A DNA stretch of 64,000 nt from Svornostia abyssi (GTDB lineage: Bacteria; Actinomycetota; Thermoleophilia; Solirubrobacterales; Solirubrobacteraceae), in NCBI GenBank assembly GCA_024666565.1, contig CP088295.1, positions 930,001-994,000 on the forward strand. The letters run 5' to 3'. This document shows, piece by piece, positions 51,671 through 60,662 of the stretch (positions are counted from its first letter, which is position 1; the number at the start of each line of letters is the position of its first letter). The position numbers and the translations under genes were made by a program. The notes under the pieces are model-generated. The model was not told the origin of the DNA. It saw only the letters and a program-made list of their open reading frames with translations, and made no database searches.

Positions 51671-52366
51671 CTACTCCGGCGGGTAGGCGAGCAGGTCGAG
51701 CATCTCGTAGACCGTCGGGGTGAGGTCGGGCAGCGATGCGGTGCCGTGCTCGAGGATGTGCGCGAGCACCAGCTCGCCGACACCGCCGACGAACATGAGC
51801 AGCACGTCCTCGCTCGGCACGCGGATGGTCGGGTCGCGCTCCACGGCGGCGATCATCAGCCGGCGGATCGAGCGCGCGAACTCCCGGTAGATCGCGCGCT
51901 GGCGCTCGAGCGCGCGATGCCCGGCGGCAGGGCCCTCGACGACGCGCAGCCGGGTGAACAGCGGGATCGCGGCGATCTGCTCGAGGAAGGCCCTGATGGC
52001 TTCGTCCGCCTGGCGGCGGGGGTCCTCCACCGACGGCGCGTCGCGGATGACGCCGACGACGAGACCGTCGAGGAGCGAGAACGTGGCGAAGAACGCGGAC
52101 TCCTTGTCCCCGAACAGCGCGTAGAAGGTCTTGCTCGAGACACCCGCGCGCTCGATGATGGCCTTCGAGGAGGCTGCCGCGTACCCCAGCTCGTTCACCA
52201 CCTCGGCGGTCGCCACGATGATCCGCGCGCGCTGCGCCGTCTCGACCTGGGAGCGCGTGAGGTTGTGGCGGTGCCGGGGCAGCGTGGCGCGCTCCTCCGT
52301 CGCGGTGAGGCGGAACACCTCCTCGATGAGGGGGCCGTCGATCTCGTACTCGTGCTCCGCTGTCAC
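51671..52366 (-). CDS. TetR-family transcriptional regulator
   Basis: A 231-residue repressor from GTG 52366. An unusual N-terminal extension of about 45 residues (AEHEYEIDGPLIEEVFRLTA) precedes the HTH: TAQRARIIVATAEVVNELGY, AAASSKAIIERAGVSSKTFY and ALFGDKESAFF. The C-terminal helical domain is of the type seen in actinobacterial lipid or xenobiotic regulators. First gene of the run TetR, ADH, CMD, LtrA, PadR; likely autoregulated. Confidence 0.88.
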   Translation of the reverse strand: MTAEHEYEIDGPLIEEVFRLTATEERATLPRHRHNLTRSQVETAQRARIIVATAEVVNELGYAAASSKAIIERAGVSSKTFYALFGDKESAFFATFSLLDGLVVGVIRDAPSVEDPRRQADEAIRAFLEQIAAIPLFTRLRVVEGPAAGHRALERQRAIYREFARSIRRLMIAAVERDPTIRVPSEDVLLMFVGGVGELVLAHILEHGTASLPDLTPTVYEMLDLLAYPPE

Positions 52367-52403
52367 GGTGCGATCGTACGGCCGCGCGGGGCGGCTCGGG
52401 GTG

Positions 52404-52844
52404 TCAGGTGTCCACCGTCGGGCCGGCGGCGGGGCTGTCGTCGACACGCACCCAGTCGGTGATCTTGCCGTCGCGCACGCGGATCGCGACCCGGGCGACC
52501 GCGCCGCGCCCCTCCCCGCAGCCGGTCCCGCCGCGCCGCGCGGTGAGGACGAAGGTCGCGACGACGAACCCGTCCTCGCCGTCCTGGGTGCCCTGCAGCC
52601 GGGCGCCGCACGGCAGCGATGCGTTGAACGACTCGACGGCCGCACGCGTCGTCAGCCGCTCGGGCGCGGTGCCGTTCGCCACCTGGCTGGGGACGGCGAA
52701 CCGGTCGGCGGCGCCCTCGACGTCGCCTGCGCGCAGGGTGTCCGCCCACGTGCGGATGACGTCCTCGGGCTGCGGGTCGCCGCCGCAGCCGGGAAGTGCG
52801 GCGGCGAGCAGCACGAGGAGGACACGGGCGCCCATGCCAGGCAC
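52404..52844 (-). CDS. Lipoprotein, NTF2/SnoaL-like small domain
   Basis: A 146-residue protein. The N-terminus ARVLLVLLAAALPGCGG ends in a lipobox (Leu-Pro-Gly-Cys), so it is a lipid-anchored surface protein. The mature part (EDVIRTWADTLRAGDVEGAA, DRFAVPSQVANG, ARVAIRVRDGKITDWVRVD) has the pattern of a cone-shaped NTF2-like fold. Two further Cys (LPCGARL, GTGCGEG) may pair. ATG 52844 or 52835. Role unknown. Confidence 0.75.
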   Translation of the reverse strand: MPGMGARVLLVLLAAALPGCGGDPQPEDVIRTWADTLRAGDVEGAADRFAVPSQVANGTAPERLTTRAAVESFNASLPCGARLQGTQDGEDGFVVATFVLTARRGGTGCGEGRGAVARVAIRVRDGKITDWVRVDDSPAAGPTVDT

Positions 52845-52926
52845 TACGCGCGCCGGGCCGGGAAGGTTTGACGCGCCTCGGCCGCCGGCTCGCCGCGGCG
52901 GCGCGGACCCGTTCGCCTGATCGTGC

Positions 52927-54522
52927 TCAGGACGGCAGCGGCTGCAGCCGGGTCTGCTCGACCTGGTCGAGCTTGCGGCGCAGCCGCGTGTACGCGCGCT
53001 GCTGCGCCGGCGTCCGCTTGTGGTCCTTGTAGGCGAGGTTCACGCGTTCGAACGGATCCGTCGCCAGGTGGTAGAGCTCCCACTGGTCTGGCTCCTTGCC
53101 GGTCACGTCGTAGTACCGCGCGATCTTCCAGTTGCGCTCGCGGATGCTGACGATGTGGTTCGGCGGCTTAGGGTACGGGCCCTTCGGCTGGCCGGACTGG
53201 TAGTCGTCGTAGGTGAAGACGGTGTAGTCCTGCACGCCCTTCGACGAGCGGCCGAGGACGATGTCGGAGTAGTCCTTGCCCTCCCAGGAGGCGCGTGCGG
53301 AGGACGGCGCGCCGACGAGGCTCGCGAGCGTCGGCAGGAAGTCGACGTGCGAGACGAGCGCCCGGCTGCTCCTCGCGCGCGGGAACAGGCGCGGGTTGGA
53401 GTAGACGAGCGGCACGTGCGTCGCCTCCTCGTAGACGTTGAAGTTCTTCTGGCGCATGCCGCCGTGGGCGGTGCCCATCTCGCCGTGGTCGGCCGTCGCG
53501 ATGACCAGGGTGTCGTTCAGCAGCCCGGTGCGCTCGAGCGTGTCGAGCAGCTGCACGAGGTACGCGTCGGACGACTTCATGAGGTTGCCGTAGAAGTTGA
53601 GGTAGTTGCGCTTCATCTGCCGCGTCGGGATCGGACCGGAGGCGTTGAAGAGCTTGAGGAACTCCGCCTGCACGGTGGGCTTCGTGGACAGGTCCTCGTT
53701 CACGGTGCCGGGCGGTTCGATCTCGCCCTCCAGCCACGAGCTGTCGTACCCGCCGCTCGTGTACGTCTTCGGGTACAGCAGGACGTCGTGCGGGTTGACA
53801 AGCGAGACGACCATGAAGAACGGCTGGCTCTGCGCCGCCGCTGATTCGAGGTACTGCAGCGCGCCCTCGGTGCCGGCGTCCGGCGTGCCCTGGGAGGTGA
53901 TGTAGCGGCCGTCGTTGTCGTAGAGGCCGCCGCCCTCCTCGGGGATCGACTGGTTGCCGCCCGCGTCCGGCGGGTTCCAGCGCGTGAAGCCGTACTGGTT
54001 GACGTCTTCGGGCACCCACGTCGAGCCGTTCGCGGGCTTGTTGCAGTGGAACTTGCCCTTGTAGACGGGTGTGTAGCCGGCGGCGGCCACGACCGACGCG
54101 GGGTTCTTGAACGTCGTCGCCAGCTCGACCTGCGGGTACTGCGGCGACGGCATGCTGGTCTCCAGGGTGTACTTCACGCCGTGCTGCGCGGGGAAGTAGC
54201 CCGACATGAGCGTGGACCGCGCCGGCGAGCACATGCACGCGTTGGTGAAGGCGTTCTCGAAGGTCAGGCCGCGCTGCGTCAGGCGGGTCAGCCCCGGCAG
54301 GTTGCGCTTGGCCCAATCACGCGGGAAGTGCTGGAGCGAGCGCTGCTGGTCGGTGAGGAACAGGAGCACGTTCATGCCGGCGACCTGGCGGGCCGGCGCT
54401 CCGCCACGGGGGCGCGCGCGAGCGCTCGCCGCGGGCGCGCCCAGGAGCATGCCGGTGCCCGCCGCGGCGGCGCGCTTGAGGAGGTCGGCGCGCGTGATGC
54501 CGCGCGGCTGAGGGTCGGTCAT
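52927..54522 (-). CDS. Exported sulfatase (formylglycine type)
   Basis: A 531-residue arylsulfatase-family hydrolase. The N-terminus ITRADLLKRAAAAGTGMLLG resembles a Tat-like or Sec signal. Metal site FLTDQQR (Asp58) and the maturation motif Cys98-Ser-Pro-Ala-Arg102 (NACMCSPARSTLMSG), where Cys would become formylglycine, are intact; ATADHGEMGTAHGG supplies further metal ligands and GKFHCNK the basic site. Such enzymes remove sulfate or phosphonate-like esters; the formylglycine-generating enzyme is not in the window. It starts one base after the beta-propeller stop, so the two are coupled. Confidence 0.93.
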   Translation of the reverse strand: MTDPQPRGITRADLLKRAAAAGTGMLLGAPAASARARPRGGAPARQVAGMNVLLFLTDQQRSLQHFPRDWAKRNLPGLTRLTQRGLTFENAFTNACMCSPARSTLMSGYFPAQHGVKYTLETSMPSPQYPQVELATTFKNPASVVAAAGYTPVYKGKFHCNKPANGSTWVPEDVNQYGFTRWNPPDAGGNQSIPEEGGGLYDNDGRYITSQGTPDAGTEGALQYLESAAAQSQPFFMVVSLVNPHDVLLYPKTYTSGGYDSSWLEGEIEPPGTVNEDLSTKPTVQAEFLKLFNASGPIPTRQMKRNYLNFYGNLMKSSDAYLVQLLDTLERTGLLNDTLVIATADHGEMGTAHGGMRQKNFNVYEEATHVPLVYSNPRLFPRARSSRALVSHVDFLPTLASLVGAPSSARASWEGKDYSDIVLGRSSKGVQDYTVFTYDDYQSGQPKGPYPKPPNHIVSIRERNWKIARYYDVTGKEPDQWELYHLATDPFERVNLAYKDHKRTPAQQRAYTRLRRKLDQVEQTRLQPLPS

Positions 54523-54523
54523 G

Positions 54524-55930
54524 TCAGTCGCTCCCGCTGGTCATGGCCTTCGTGATCCGCGTGAACACCGTGACCGCGTTGCTCTTGAACGCTGCGGCGT
54601 ACACGTGCTTGCCGTCAGGGCTCACGGCGATGGAGCTGACGCCCGAGAGCGCACGCCCGGCCGTGCAGTCCGCCGCGGTGCGGCCGGTGATGCATCCGGG
54701 TCGGCGCGGCTTCTGCTTCAGCGCGCCCGTGCTCGAGCGGTCGAACGTGTCGATGGTGCCGGAGTTGTACGCGGCCGCGTAGACGGTGGCGCCATCGGGG
54801 GAGACGGCGATGCCTTCGGGCGCGCTGAGCGACCGGGCCAGCGAGCACCCGACGGCGATGACGTAGATCGCGCACGCCGACGTGCCGGTCTGCTGGGCGA
54901 GCTGCCCGGTGCCCGTCGTGCGGATGAACGACGTCACGCTGTTGCTCGTCAGCGACGTCACGTAGACGTCGCCGTCGTCGGGGCTGACCGTCAGCGCGTT
55001 GGCCCCGCCGAGCCGTACACCCGTGGCGCACCCGGTGATCGGGCCGTTGGCGATGCAGCCCGTGCCGTCGGTCGCCTGGGTCAGCGCGCCGGTGGACGGG
55101 TCGCGCCGGAGCGTCACGACCGCGTTGCTCGCGGCGGTGGCGACGTACACGCTCGCCCCGTCCTCGCTGGCCGCCAAGCCCTCCGGGGCGCCGAGCGCGA
55201 GCCCGGCCGCGCAGCCGGTGGTCGCGGCGGCGAGGCAGCCCGTCGTGTCGGCGGGCTGGGTCAGCACGCCGGTCGACGCGTTGCGGGAGAACGTCACCAC
55301 GGCGTTCCCGAAGAACGACCCCGCGTAGACGTTCTTGCCGTCGGGGCTGACGGTGATGACATCCGGGCCGTCGACCGCGCGTCCGCTGGCGCAGCCGGGG
55401 ACCGCCGCCACGCCGGAGATGCACCCGCTCGCACCGGAGAGCTGGGTGAGCGCCCCCGTCGTTCGGTTGCGGCGCATGACACTGATGTCGTCGCTGTTCA
55501 GGGATGTCGCGTACACATGCCGGCCGTCGGGCGTGACGGCCACCGAGTTCGGGCCGTTCAGCCCACGCGCCCAGGCGCAGCCGTTCGCGCCCTTCGCGGC
55601 GATGCACCCGGCCTTCCCGCCGGCCTGGGTCAGCCTCCCGGTCCGTGCGCTGCGACCGAAGACCGCGATCGCGTCGGCGGTCGAGGCCGCCACATACACG
55701 TGCGTGCCGTCGGGGCTGATCGCGACGGCGTGGGAGCCCAGGAACGGGGCGGGGCCGAGCAGCGCGCGCGCCGGGGCGCAGTCGGCGCGCGGCGCGGAAC
55801 GGTCCACGAGGCACCCGCCGGTCCCGTCGACCTGCGTGATCGTGCCGATCGCGCTGACCGGTGGACGCTGCGCGCCCGCGGCCCCCGGCGCGAGGACGAG
55901 CGTCAACGCGAGGAGCGACGAGGCGATCAC
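54524..55930 (-). CDS. Exported seven-bladed beta-propeller with a Cys-pair loop in each blade
   Basis: A 468-residue protein with signal peptide ASSLLALTLVLAPGAAGAQ. Seven YVTN/lactonase-like blades repeat the core VSPDGKHVYAA or VTPDGRHVYAT. Each blade also carries an insertion with two cysteines about 8-11 residues apart (GCLVDRSAPRADCAP, GCIAAKGANGCAW, GCISGVAAVPGCAS, GCLAAATTGCAAG, GCIANGPITGCAT, ACAIYVIAVGCSL, GCITGRTAADCTAG). They could form one disulfide clasp per blade. No catalytic lactonase residues are evident. ATG or similar at 55930; it sits one base before the sulfatase gene, so the products may act together. Confidence 0.87.
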   Translation of the reverse strand: MIASSLLALTLVLAPGAAGAQRPPVSAIGTITQVDGTGGCLVDRSAPRADCAPARALLGPAPFLGSHAVAISPDGTHVYVAASTADAIAVFGRSARTGRLTQAGGKAGCIAAKGANGCAWARGLNGPNSVAVTPDGRHVYATSLNSDDISVMRRNRTTGALTQLSGASGCISGVAAVPGCASGRAVDGPDVITVSPDGKNVYAGSFFGNAVVTFSRNASTGVLTQPADTTGCLAAATTGCAAGLALGAPEGLAASEDGASVYVATAASNAVVTLRRDPSTGALTQATDGTGCIANGPITGCATGVRLGGANALTVSPDDGDVYVTSLTSNSVTSFIRTTGTGQLAQQTGTSACAIYVIAVGCSLARSLSAPEGIAVSPDGATVYAAAYNSGTIDTFDRSSTGALKQKPRRPGCITGRTAADCTAGRALSGVSSIAVSPDGKHVYAAAFKSNAVTVFTRITKAMTSGSD

Positions 55931-56043
55931 TGCCGGCTGGGGGAGAGCTGGCGCATGGCCCGCGGCCCAGTGGCCACGGATCGATGACGCTACCGCGCCA
56001 GGCCCGGCCGCACGCCAGACCCACGGACTACGCTGGCCGCCTC

Positions 56044-56832
56044 ATGTCGACCACGCAGACGTCCAGCCCCGTGACGTTTCAGCGCGGGCTGCTCGTGTTC
56101 GCCGTGTACGCGGCGGTGTCCGCGGCGATTCAGCTGTTCTCCGGCGTCGACTACGACGAGATCAGCGCGTCGGTCTCCAACATCCTGACGTTCGTCGTGC
56201 TCTCCGTCGGGGCGGGGATCGTCGGGGTCCTCATCCTCACGGCCCGCTGGGGCGCGAACGACGCGGTCTTCCGCGAGCGGCCGCGCCTGGACCGCCCCGC
56301 GTGGCTGTGGGTGTTCCCGTCGCTCTTCGTCGTGGTCATCGTCGGCAACCTCGCCGGGGCCGACTGGGGCGAGTGGGACGCCGCCGCCGTCCTGGTCCTC
56401 CTGCTGGGGTGCCTGATGGTCGGCTTCGGGGAGGAGATCGTCTTCCGCGGCTACGTGCTCGTGGGCGCGCGTTCGCGGTTCTCGGAGACCGGTGCGTGGT
56501 TCGCCTCGTCCCTGCTCTTCGGGCTGTTCCACGGCACGAACATCCTCACCGGGCAGGCCGTGGGCACGACGCTCCGCCAGGTGGGCCTCGCGTTCCTCCT
56601 GGGCGGGGCGCTCTACTTCGTCCGTCGCGTGTCTGGGTATCTCGTCGTGGGCATGCTCCTGCACGGCCTGTGGGACTTCTCGACGTTCATCGCGGCCGGG
56701 CAGGGCGACAGCCACGTCGTGGACGACATCTCGGGCTCGGCGGCTCTGGTGAGCCTCGCCCTGCCGCTTCTCGTCATCACGACCGTCGTGGGGCTGGTCG
56801 TCGTGCTGCGCCGCAGCGCGCAGCACGCCTGA
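56044..56832 (+). CDS. CPBP-family intramembrane metalloprotease (Abi/Rce1-like)
   Basis: A 262-residue membrane protein with about seven helices. The CPBP motifs are present: motif 1 GFGEEIVFRGYVLVGA (EExxxR), motif 2 FGLFHGTN (FxxxH) and motif 3 LLHGLWDFSTF (HxxxD/N). Glu, His and Asp would bind the catalytic metal. These proteases cleave membrane proteins or prenylated substrates, or act in bacteriocin immunity; the target here is unknown. ATG 56044; divergent from the beta-propeller gene. A hairpin follows the stop. Confidence 0.92.
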   Translation: MSTTQTSSPVTFQRGLLVFAVYAAVSAAIQLFSGVDYDEISASVSNILTFVVLSVGAGIVGVLILTARWGANDAVFRERPRLDRPAWLWVFPSLFVVVIVGNLAGADWGEWDAAAVLVLLLGCLMVGFGEEIVFRGYVLVGARSRFSETGAWFASSLLFGLFHGTNILTGQAVGTTLRQVGLAFLLGGALYFVRRVSGYLVVGMLLHGLWDFSTFIAAGQGDSHVVDDISGSAALVSLALPLLVITTVVGLVVVLRRSAQHA

Positions 56833-56840
56833 ACGACGAA

Positions 56841-56861
56841 GGCCCCGCCAGTGGCGGGGCC
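56841..56861. terminator. Hairpin between CPBP gene and tRNA-Ala
   Basis: Perfect 9-bp stem GGCCCCGCC / GGCGGGGCC with loop AGT, lying between the + strand CPBP stop (56832) and the 3' end of the minus-strand tRNA (56872). It can serve both. Confidence 0.65.
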
Positions 56862-56871
56862 CTCGTTCCGA

Positions 56872-56944
<73 letters not shown>

Positions 56945-57018
56945 ATGGGCTGACCAGTGTACCGCGCGGGTGCGGCTGGACGCCGGGCCGCGCGGGTACC
57001 CTGCATTCCAGGTTTTTC

Positions 57019-58918
57019 GTGAGCTTCCGCCAGCGTCTCACCGGCTTCTTCGTCGCGATCGTGATCCTTCCGATGGCGATCGTCGGCTTTGTGCTGTTCC
57101 AGCTCATCGAGGACAACGAGACGGGCAAGGCGGATGCGAGCCTCGCCGCGCAGCAGGAGGTCGAGATCAACCTCTACCGCGCGGCGCGCGACCGAGCGCA
57201 GACCGCCGCCACGCAGATCGCCGCCGACCGCCAGCTCGCCACCGCGCTGCAGGACGACGACGCCGCGGCCGCCCGCGAACGGGCCGACGAACTGCTGGAG
57301 AGCCGCCGCGCGCGAAGGATCGTGATCGTCCGCGGGGGCGAGGCCTACGTCGATGTCGGCAGTCGCAGTGCGACGGCCCCCGCGTCCGCGCGCCTGCTGA
57401 CGGCCGACCGGCAGGCCGCCGGCGAGCTGCAGGTCTCCGTCGAGGAGGCCGCCCAGTACGCGAACGAGGCGGCCAGCCTGGTCGACGGCGAGGTCGTGGT
57501 GTCCTCCGACGGGCGCGTGCTGGGCTCCAGCCTGCCCGCGGGCGCCGCCGCGGACCTCCCGGACGAAGGCGACATCACCGTCGGCGCGGAGGACTACCGG
57601 GCCGCGTCGTTCGGGGCGCCCGGCTTCCTGGGCGAGCGAACGCGCGTCCTGACCCTCGCGGCGACCGGCGCGACCGAGGACGACGTGACCCGCAGCCGCC
57701 TGCTCGCCGCGATGCTGCTCGGCGGGTTCTTCATCCTGGCGTTCGTCTTCGCCCTCGTCGTGTCCCGGTCGCTGCAGCAGCAGATCGGCGGGGTCCTCTC
57801 CGCGGCCCGGCGCCTCGGCAGCGGCGACCTCGACGCGCGGGTCCCCACCGTCGGCAACGACGAGTTCGCCGACCTCGGCCGCGAGTTCAACAAGATGGCC
57901 GAGCAGCTGCAGGAGCGGCTCGCCGAACTGCAGCGCGAGCGCGAGCGGGTGCAGAGCTCCATGCGCCGTCTCGGGCAGGCGGTCGGGTCCAACCTCGACG
58001 CCGAGGCGCTGCTCCAGCTCGTCGTCGAGACCGCGGTGGAGGGCGTCGACGCTGACGCCGGCCGCGTCATCGTGCGTGACGCGGAGGGCGAACTGCACGA
58101 GGCCGCGCGGGTCGGGCTGGGCAACGGGCTGGGCGAGACCGTGCGCCAGGCCGAGGCACGTGCGCTGAAGGCCGGGCGGCCCCAGACCGTCGCGGCACCG
58201 GGCTCCGTCGCGCTCGCCCATCCGCTTCGCGTGCACGAGACCGACGGACAGGTGTCGGAGGTCGCGGGCGTCGTGTCGGTCGGGCGCGCCGGCCGCCCGT
58301 TCAGCCTGGCCGAGACGGAGCTCTTCCACTACCTCGCCGCACAGGCCGCCGTGTCGGTGGAGAACGTCGGGCGCCACGAGGCGGTCGCGCGGCAGTCCGT
58401 CACCGACCCGCTCACCCGGCTGGCGAACCGCCCGGCGGTTCGACGAGGCGCTCGCCGCCGAGGTCGAGCGCGCGATGCGGCTCGGCCAGCCGCTCGGGTT
58501 CGTCCTGCTCGATCTCGACGACTTCAAGGCCGTCAACGACGAGTACGGCCACCAGCAGGGGGACGTCGTCCTGCGCGAGGTGGCTCGCGCGATGCGCCGG
58601 GCATGCCGCGACATCGACATCCCCGCGCGCTACGGCGGGGAGGAACTCGCGGTGATCCTCCCGGGCGCGGACCTTGACGGCGCGTACGAGCTGGCCGAGC
58701 GCGTGCGGCTCGGCGTCGAGGCGCTGCGCGTCCCCCGGCTCGAGGGCGAAGGCGTCATTCAGGTGACGGCGAGCCTCGGCGTCTCCGCGGTTCCCACCAC
58801 GGCCAACGACGGCGCCGCGCTCGTCGCGGGCGCGGATGCCGCGCTCTACCGGGCCAAACGCGACGGCAAGAACCGGTCGGCGCGCGCCGTCGTCGCGGGC
58901 GTGGTGTCCGCCGAGTAG
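57019..58918 (+). CDS. Membrane diguanylate cyclase: sensor, HAMP, GAF, GGDEF; frameshifted
   Basis: A protein of about 632 residues after correction. N-terminal helix GFFVAIVILPMAIVGFVLFQ, an extracytoplasmic region of about 190 residues, a second helix (LAAMLLGGFFILAFVFALVV), then HAMP (about 255-310, LGSGDLDARVPTVGNDEFAD), coiled coil and GAF (about 325-455). The frame slips at CCC 58431-58433; removing one C continues NRRRFDEALAAEVERAMRLG into GGDEF with LDDFKAVNDEYGHQQGDVV and YGGEELAVILPG (GGEEL, near residue 537). The inhibitory site RDID lies five residues before it, so product feedback is expected. GTG 57019. Confidence 0.88.
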
Positions 58919-58933
58919 CATTGGGGCGTCCCC

Positions 58934-59497
<564 letters not shown>

Positions 59498-59519
59498 GCG
59501 CGTACCGGACGTCCTGAAC

Positions 59520-60371
59520 GTGCGCCGCGCGGTCACCTGGCTGGATGTCTTCACCTCACGCCCGCTGACGGGCAACGGCCTGGCGGTCGTGCACGACGCC
59601 GACGATCTCACCGACGGCTTCATGCTCGCCTTCGCGCGCGAGACGCGCCTGTCGGAGACGACCTTCATCCAGCGGGCCACCGTCGAGAGCGCCGACTATC
59701 GCAACCGCATCTTCTCCCCGCCGGGCGAGATGCCGTTCGCGGGGCACCCCTCGCTCGGCACGGCGGTTGCGCACGCGCGCCGGCGCGGCGATCGCGTCGC
59801 GAGCTACGTGCAGGAGACGCGGGCGGGGCTCCAGCCGGTCGAGGTCGAACTGGCCGGCTCGACCGCGCGGGCGTCGATGCTCCAGGGTCCCGTGCACTTC
59901 GGGGCGGTGCCCGACCCCGAGCGGGTCGCCGCCGCGCTCGGCCTGCAGCCGGCGGACTTCGTGCCCGAGCTTCCCCCGCAGGTGGCGTCCACGGGTGCGC
60001 CGCACCTGCTGGCCCCCGTGCGGGACGCTGCGCTGCTGCCTCGGTTGCAGGTGCAGCCCGGTGTGCTCGGTTCCCTGCTCGACGATCTCGGTTGCATCGT
60101 CGTCTATCTCACCGCCATGACCGACGGCGGCAGGGTGCGCGCCCGGTCCTTCTACCTCGACCGCGGCCTCGTGGTCGAGGACCCCGCGACGGGATCGGCC
60201 GCGGGGCCGCTCATCGCCTACCTGCACCGCAGTGGCGTCGCCTCCAAGGTCGAGATCGACCAGGGCGTGGAGATGGCCCGTCCGTCGCGGCTCGTCGCCG
60301 AGATCGCGGGCGACCGGGTGCGTGTCGGCGGCGACGTCGTCGTCATCGCAGACGCCACGCTCACCGTGTGA
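59520..60371 (+). CDS. PhzF-family isomerase/epimerase-like protein
   Basis: A 283-residue protein of the PhzF fold (two DAP-epimerase-like halves). VTWLDVFTSRPLTGNGLAVV, RLSETTFI with the catalytic Glu46, FSPPGEMPFAGHPSLGTAVA and DPATGSAAGPLIAYL are the family signatures. PhzF members isomerise small acids; despite the name there are no phenazine genes here. GTG 59520 was selected since homology starts at once. It lies 22 bp after the Glu-Pro repeat gene. Confidence 0.93.
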   Translation: MRRAVTWLDVFTSRPLTGNGLAVVHDADDLTDGFMLAFARETRLSETTFIQRATVESADYRNRIFSPPGEMPFAGHPSLGTAVAHARRRGDRVASYVQETRAGLQPVEVELAGSTARASMLQGPVHFGAVPDPERVAAALGLQPADFVPELPPQVASTGAPHLLAPVRDAALLPRLQVQPGVLGSLLDDLGCIVVYLTAMTDGGRVRARSFYLDRGLVVEDPATGSAAGPLIAYLHRSGVASKVEIDQGVEMARPSRLVAEIAGDRVRVGGDVVVIADATLTV

Positions 60372-60403
60372 TCTGCGCGGGGTCCGGGCCTGCCCGGGCC
60401 GGG

Positions 60404-60571
60404 CTGTGGACATGTGTACGAACCCTGTCGGGGTGTCTTGTGCAAAGCGCTCCGGTGCCGATACCCAGAGCGGACAGGGTTCGCATCCACGCCGCTGGGG
60501 ATCGGCCGGATGCGACGGACTTGCCTCGGAGGGCAAGGACGCAACGAGGGCGCCTCTTCGGAGGCGCCCTC
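60404..60571 (+). ncRNA. Structured intergenic RNA candidate with terminator-like hairpin
   Basis: This 291-bp gap (60372-60662) holds dense secondary structure. GAACCCTGTC pairs with GACAGGGTTC, flanked by an outer GTGGA/TCCAC pair and containing an inner GGGTGTC/GATACCC stem. GCATCC can pair with GGATGC, and CTTGCC with GGCAAG. It ends in a perfect 11-bp stem GAGGGCGCCTC-TTCG-GAGGCGCCCTC (60546-60571). I could not match it to a known riboswitch or small RNA class. Either a leader upstream of the patatin gene or an independent small RNA. Confidence 0.45.
60546..60571 (+). terminator. Hairpin GAGGGCGCCTC-TTCG-GAGGCGCCCTC
   Basis: An 11-bp perfect GC-rich stem with a UUCG tetraloop, followed by GCCATTT. 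It would terminate the PhzF-side transcript or the structured RNA 92 bp before the patatin start. Confidence 0.75.
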
Positions 60572-60662
60572 GCCATTTCCGGGGGTGATTCGACGCGATG
60601 TCGAAACACGGCCGGGTGGGGTGGACCGTGCGGACATATCGCCGTCGGGTGGGCGCGCGAGA

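Noticed and set aside
60404..60571. A known riboswitch or RNA (cobalamin, TPP, FMN, c-di-AMP, c-di-GMP, 6S, SRP)
   Set aside because: I compared remembered consensus cores by eye and none fitted; kept only as an unclassified structured RNA.
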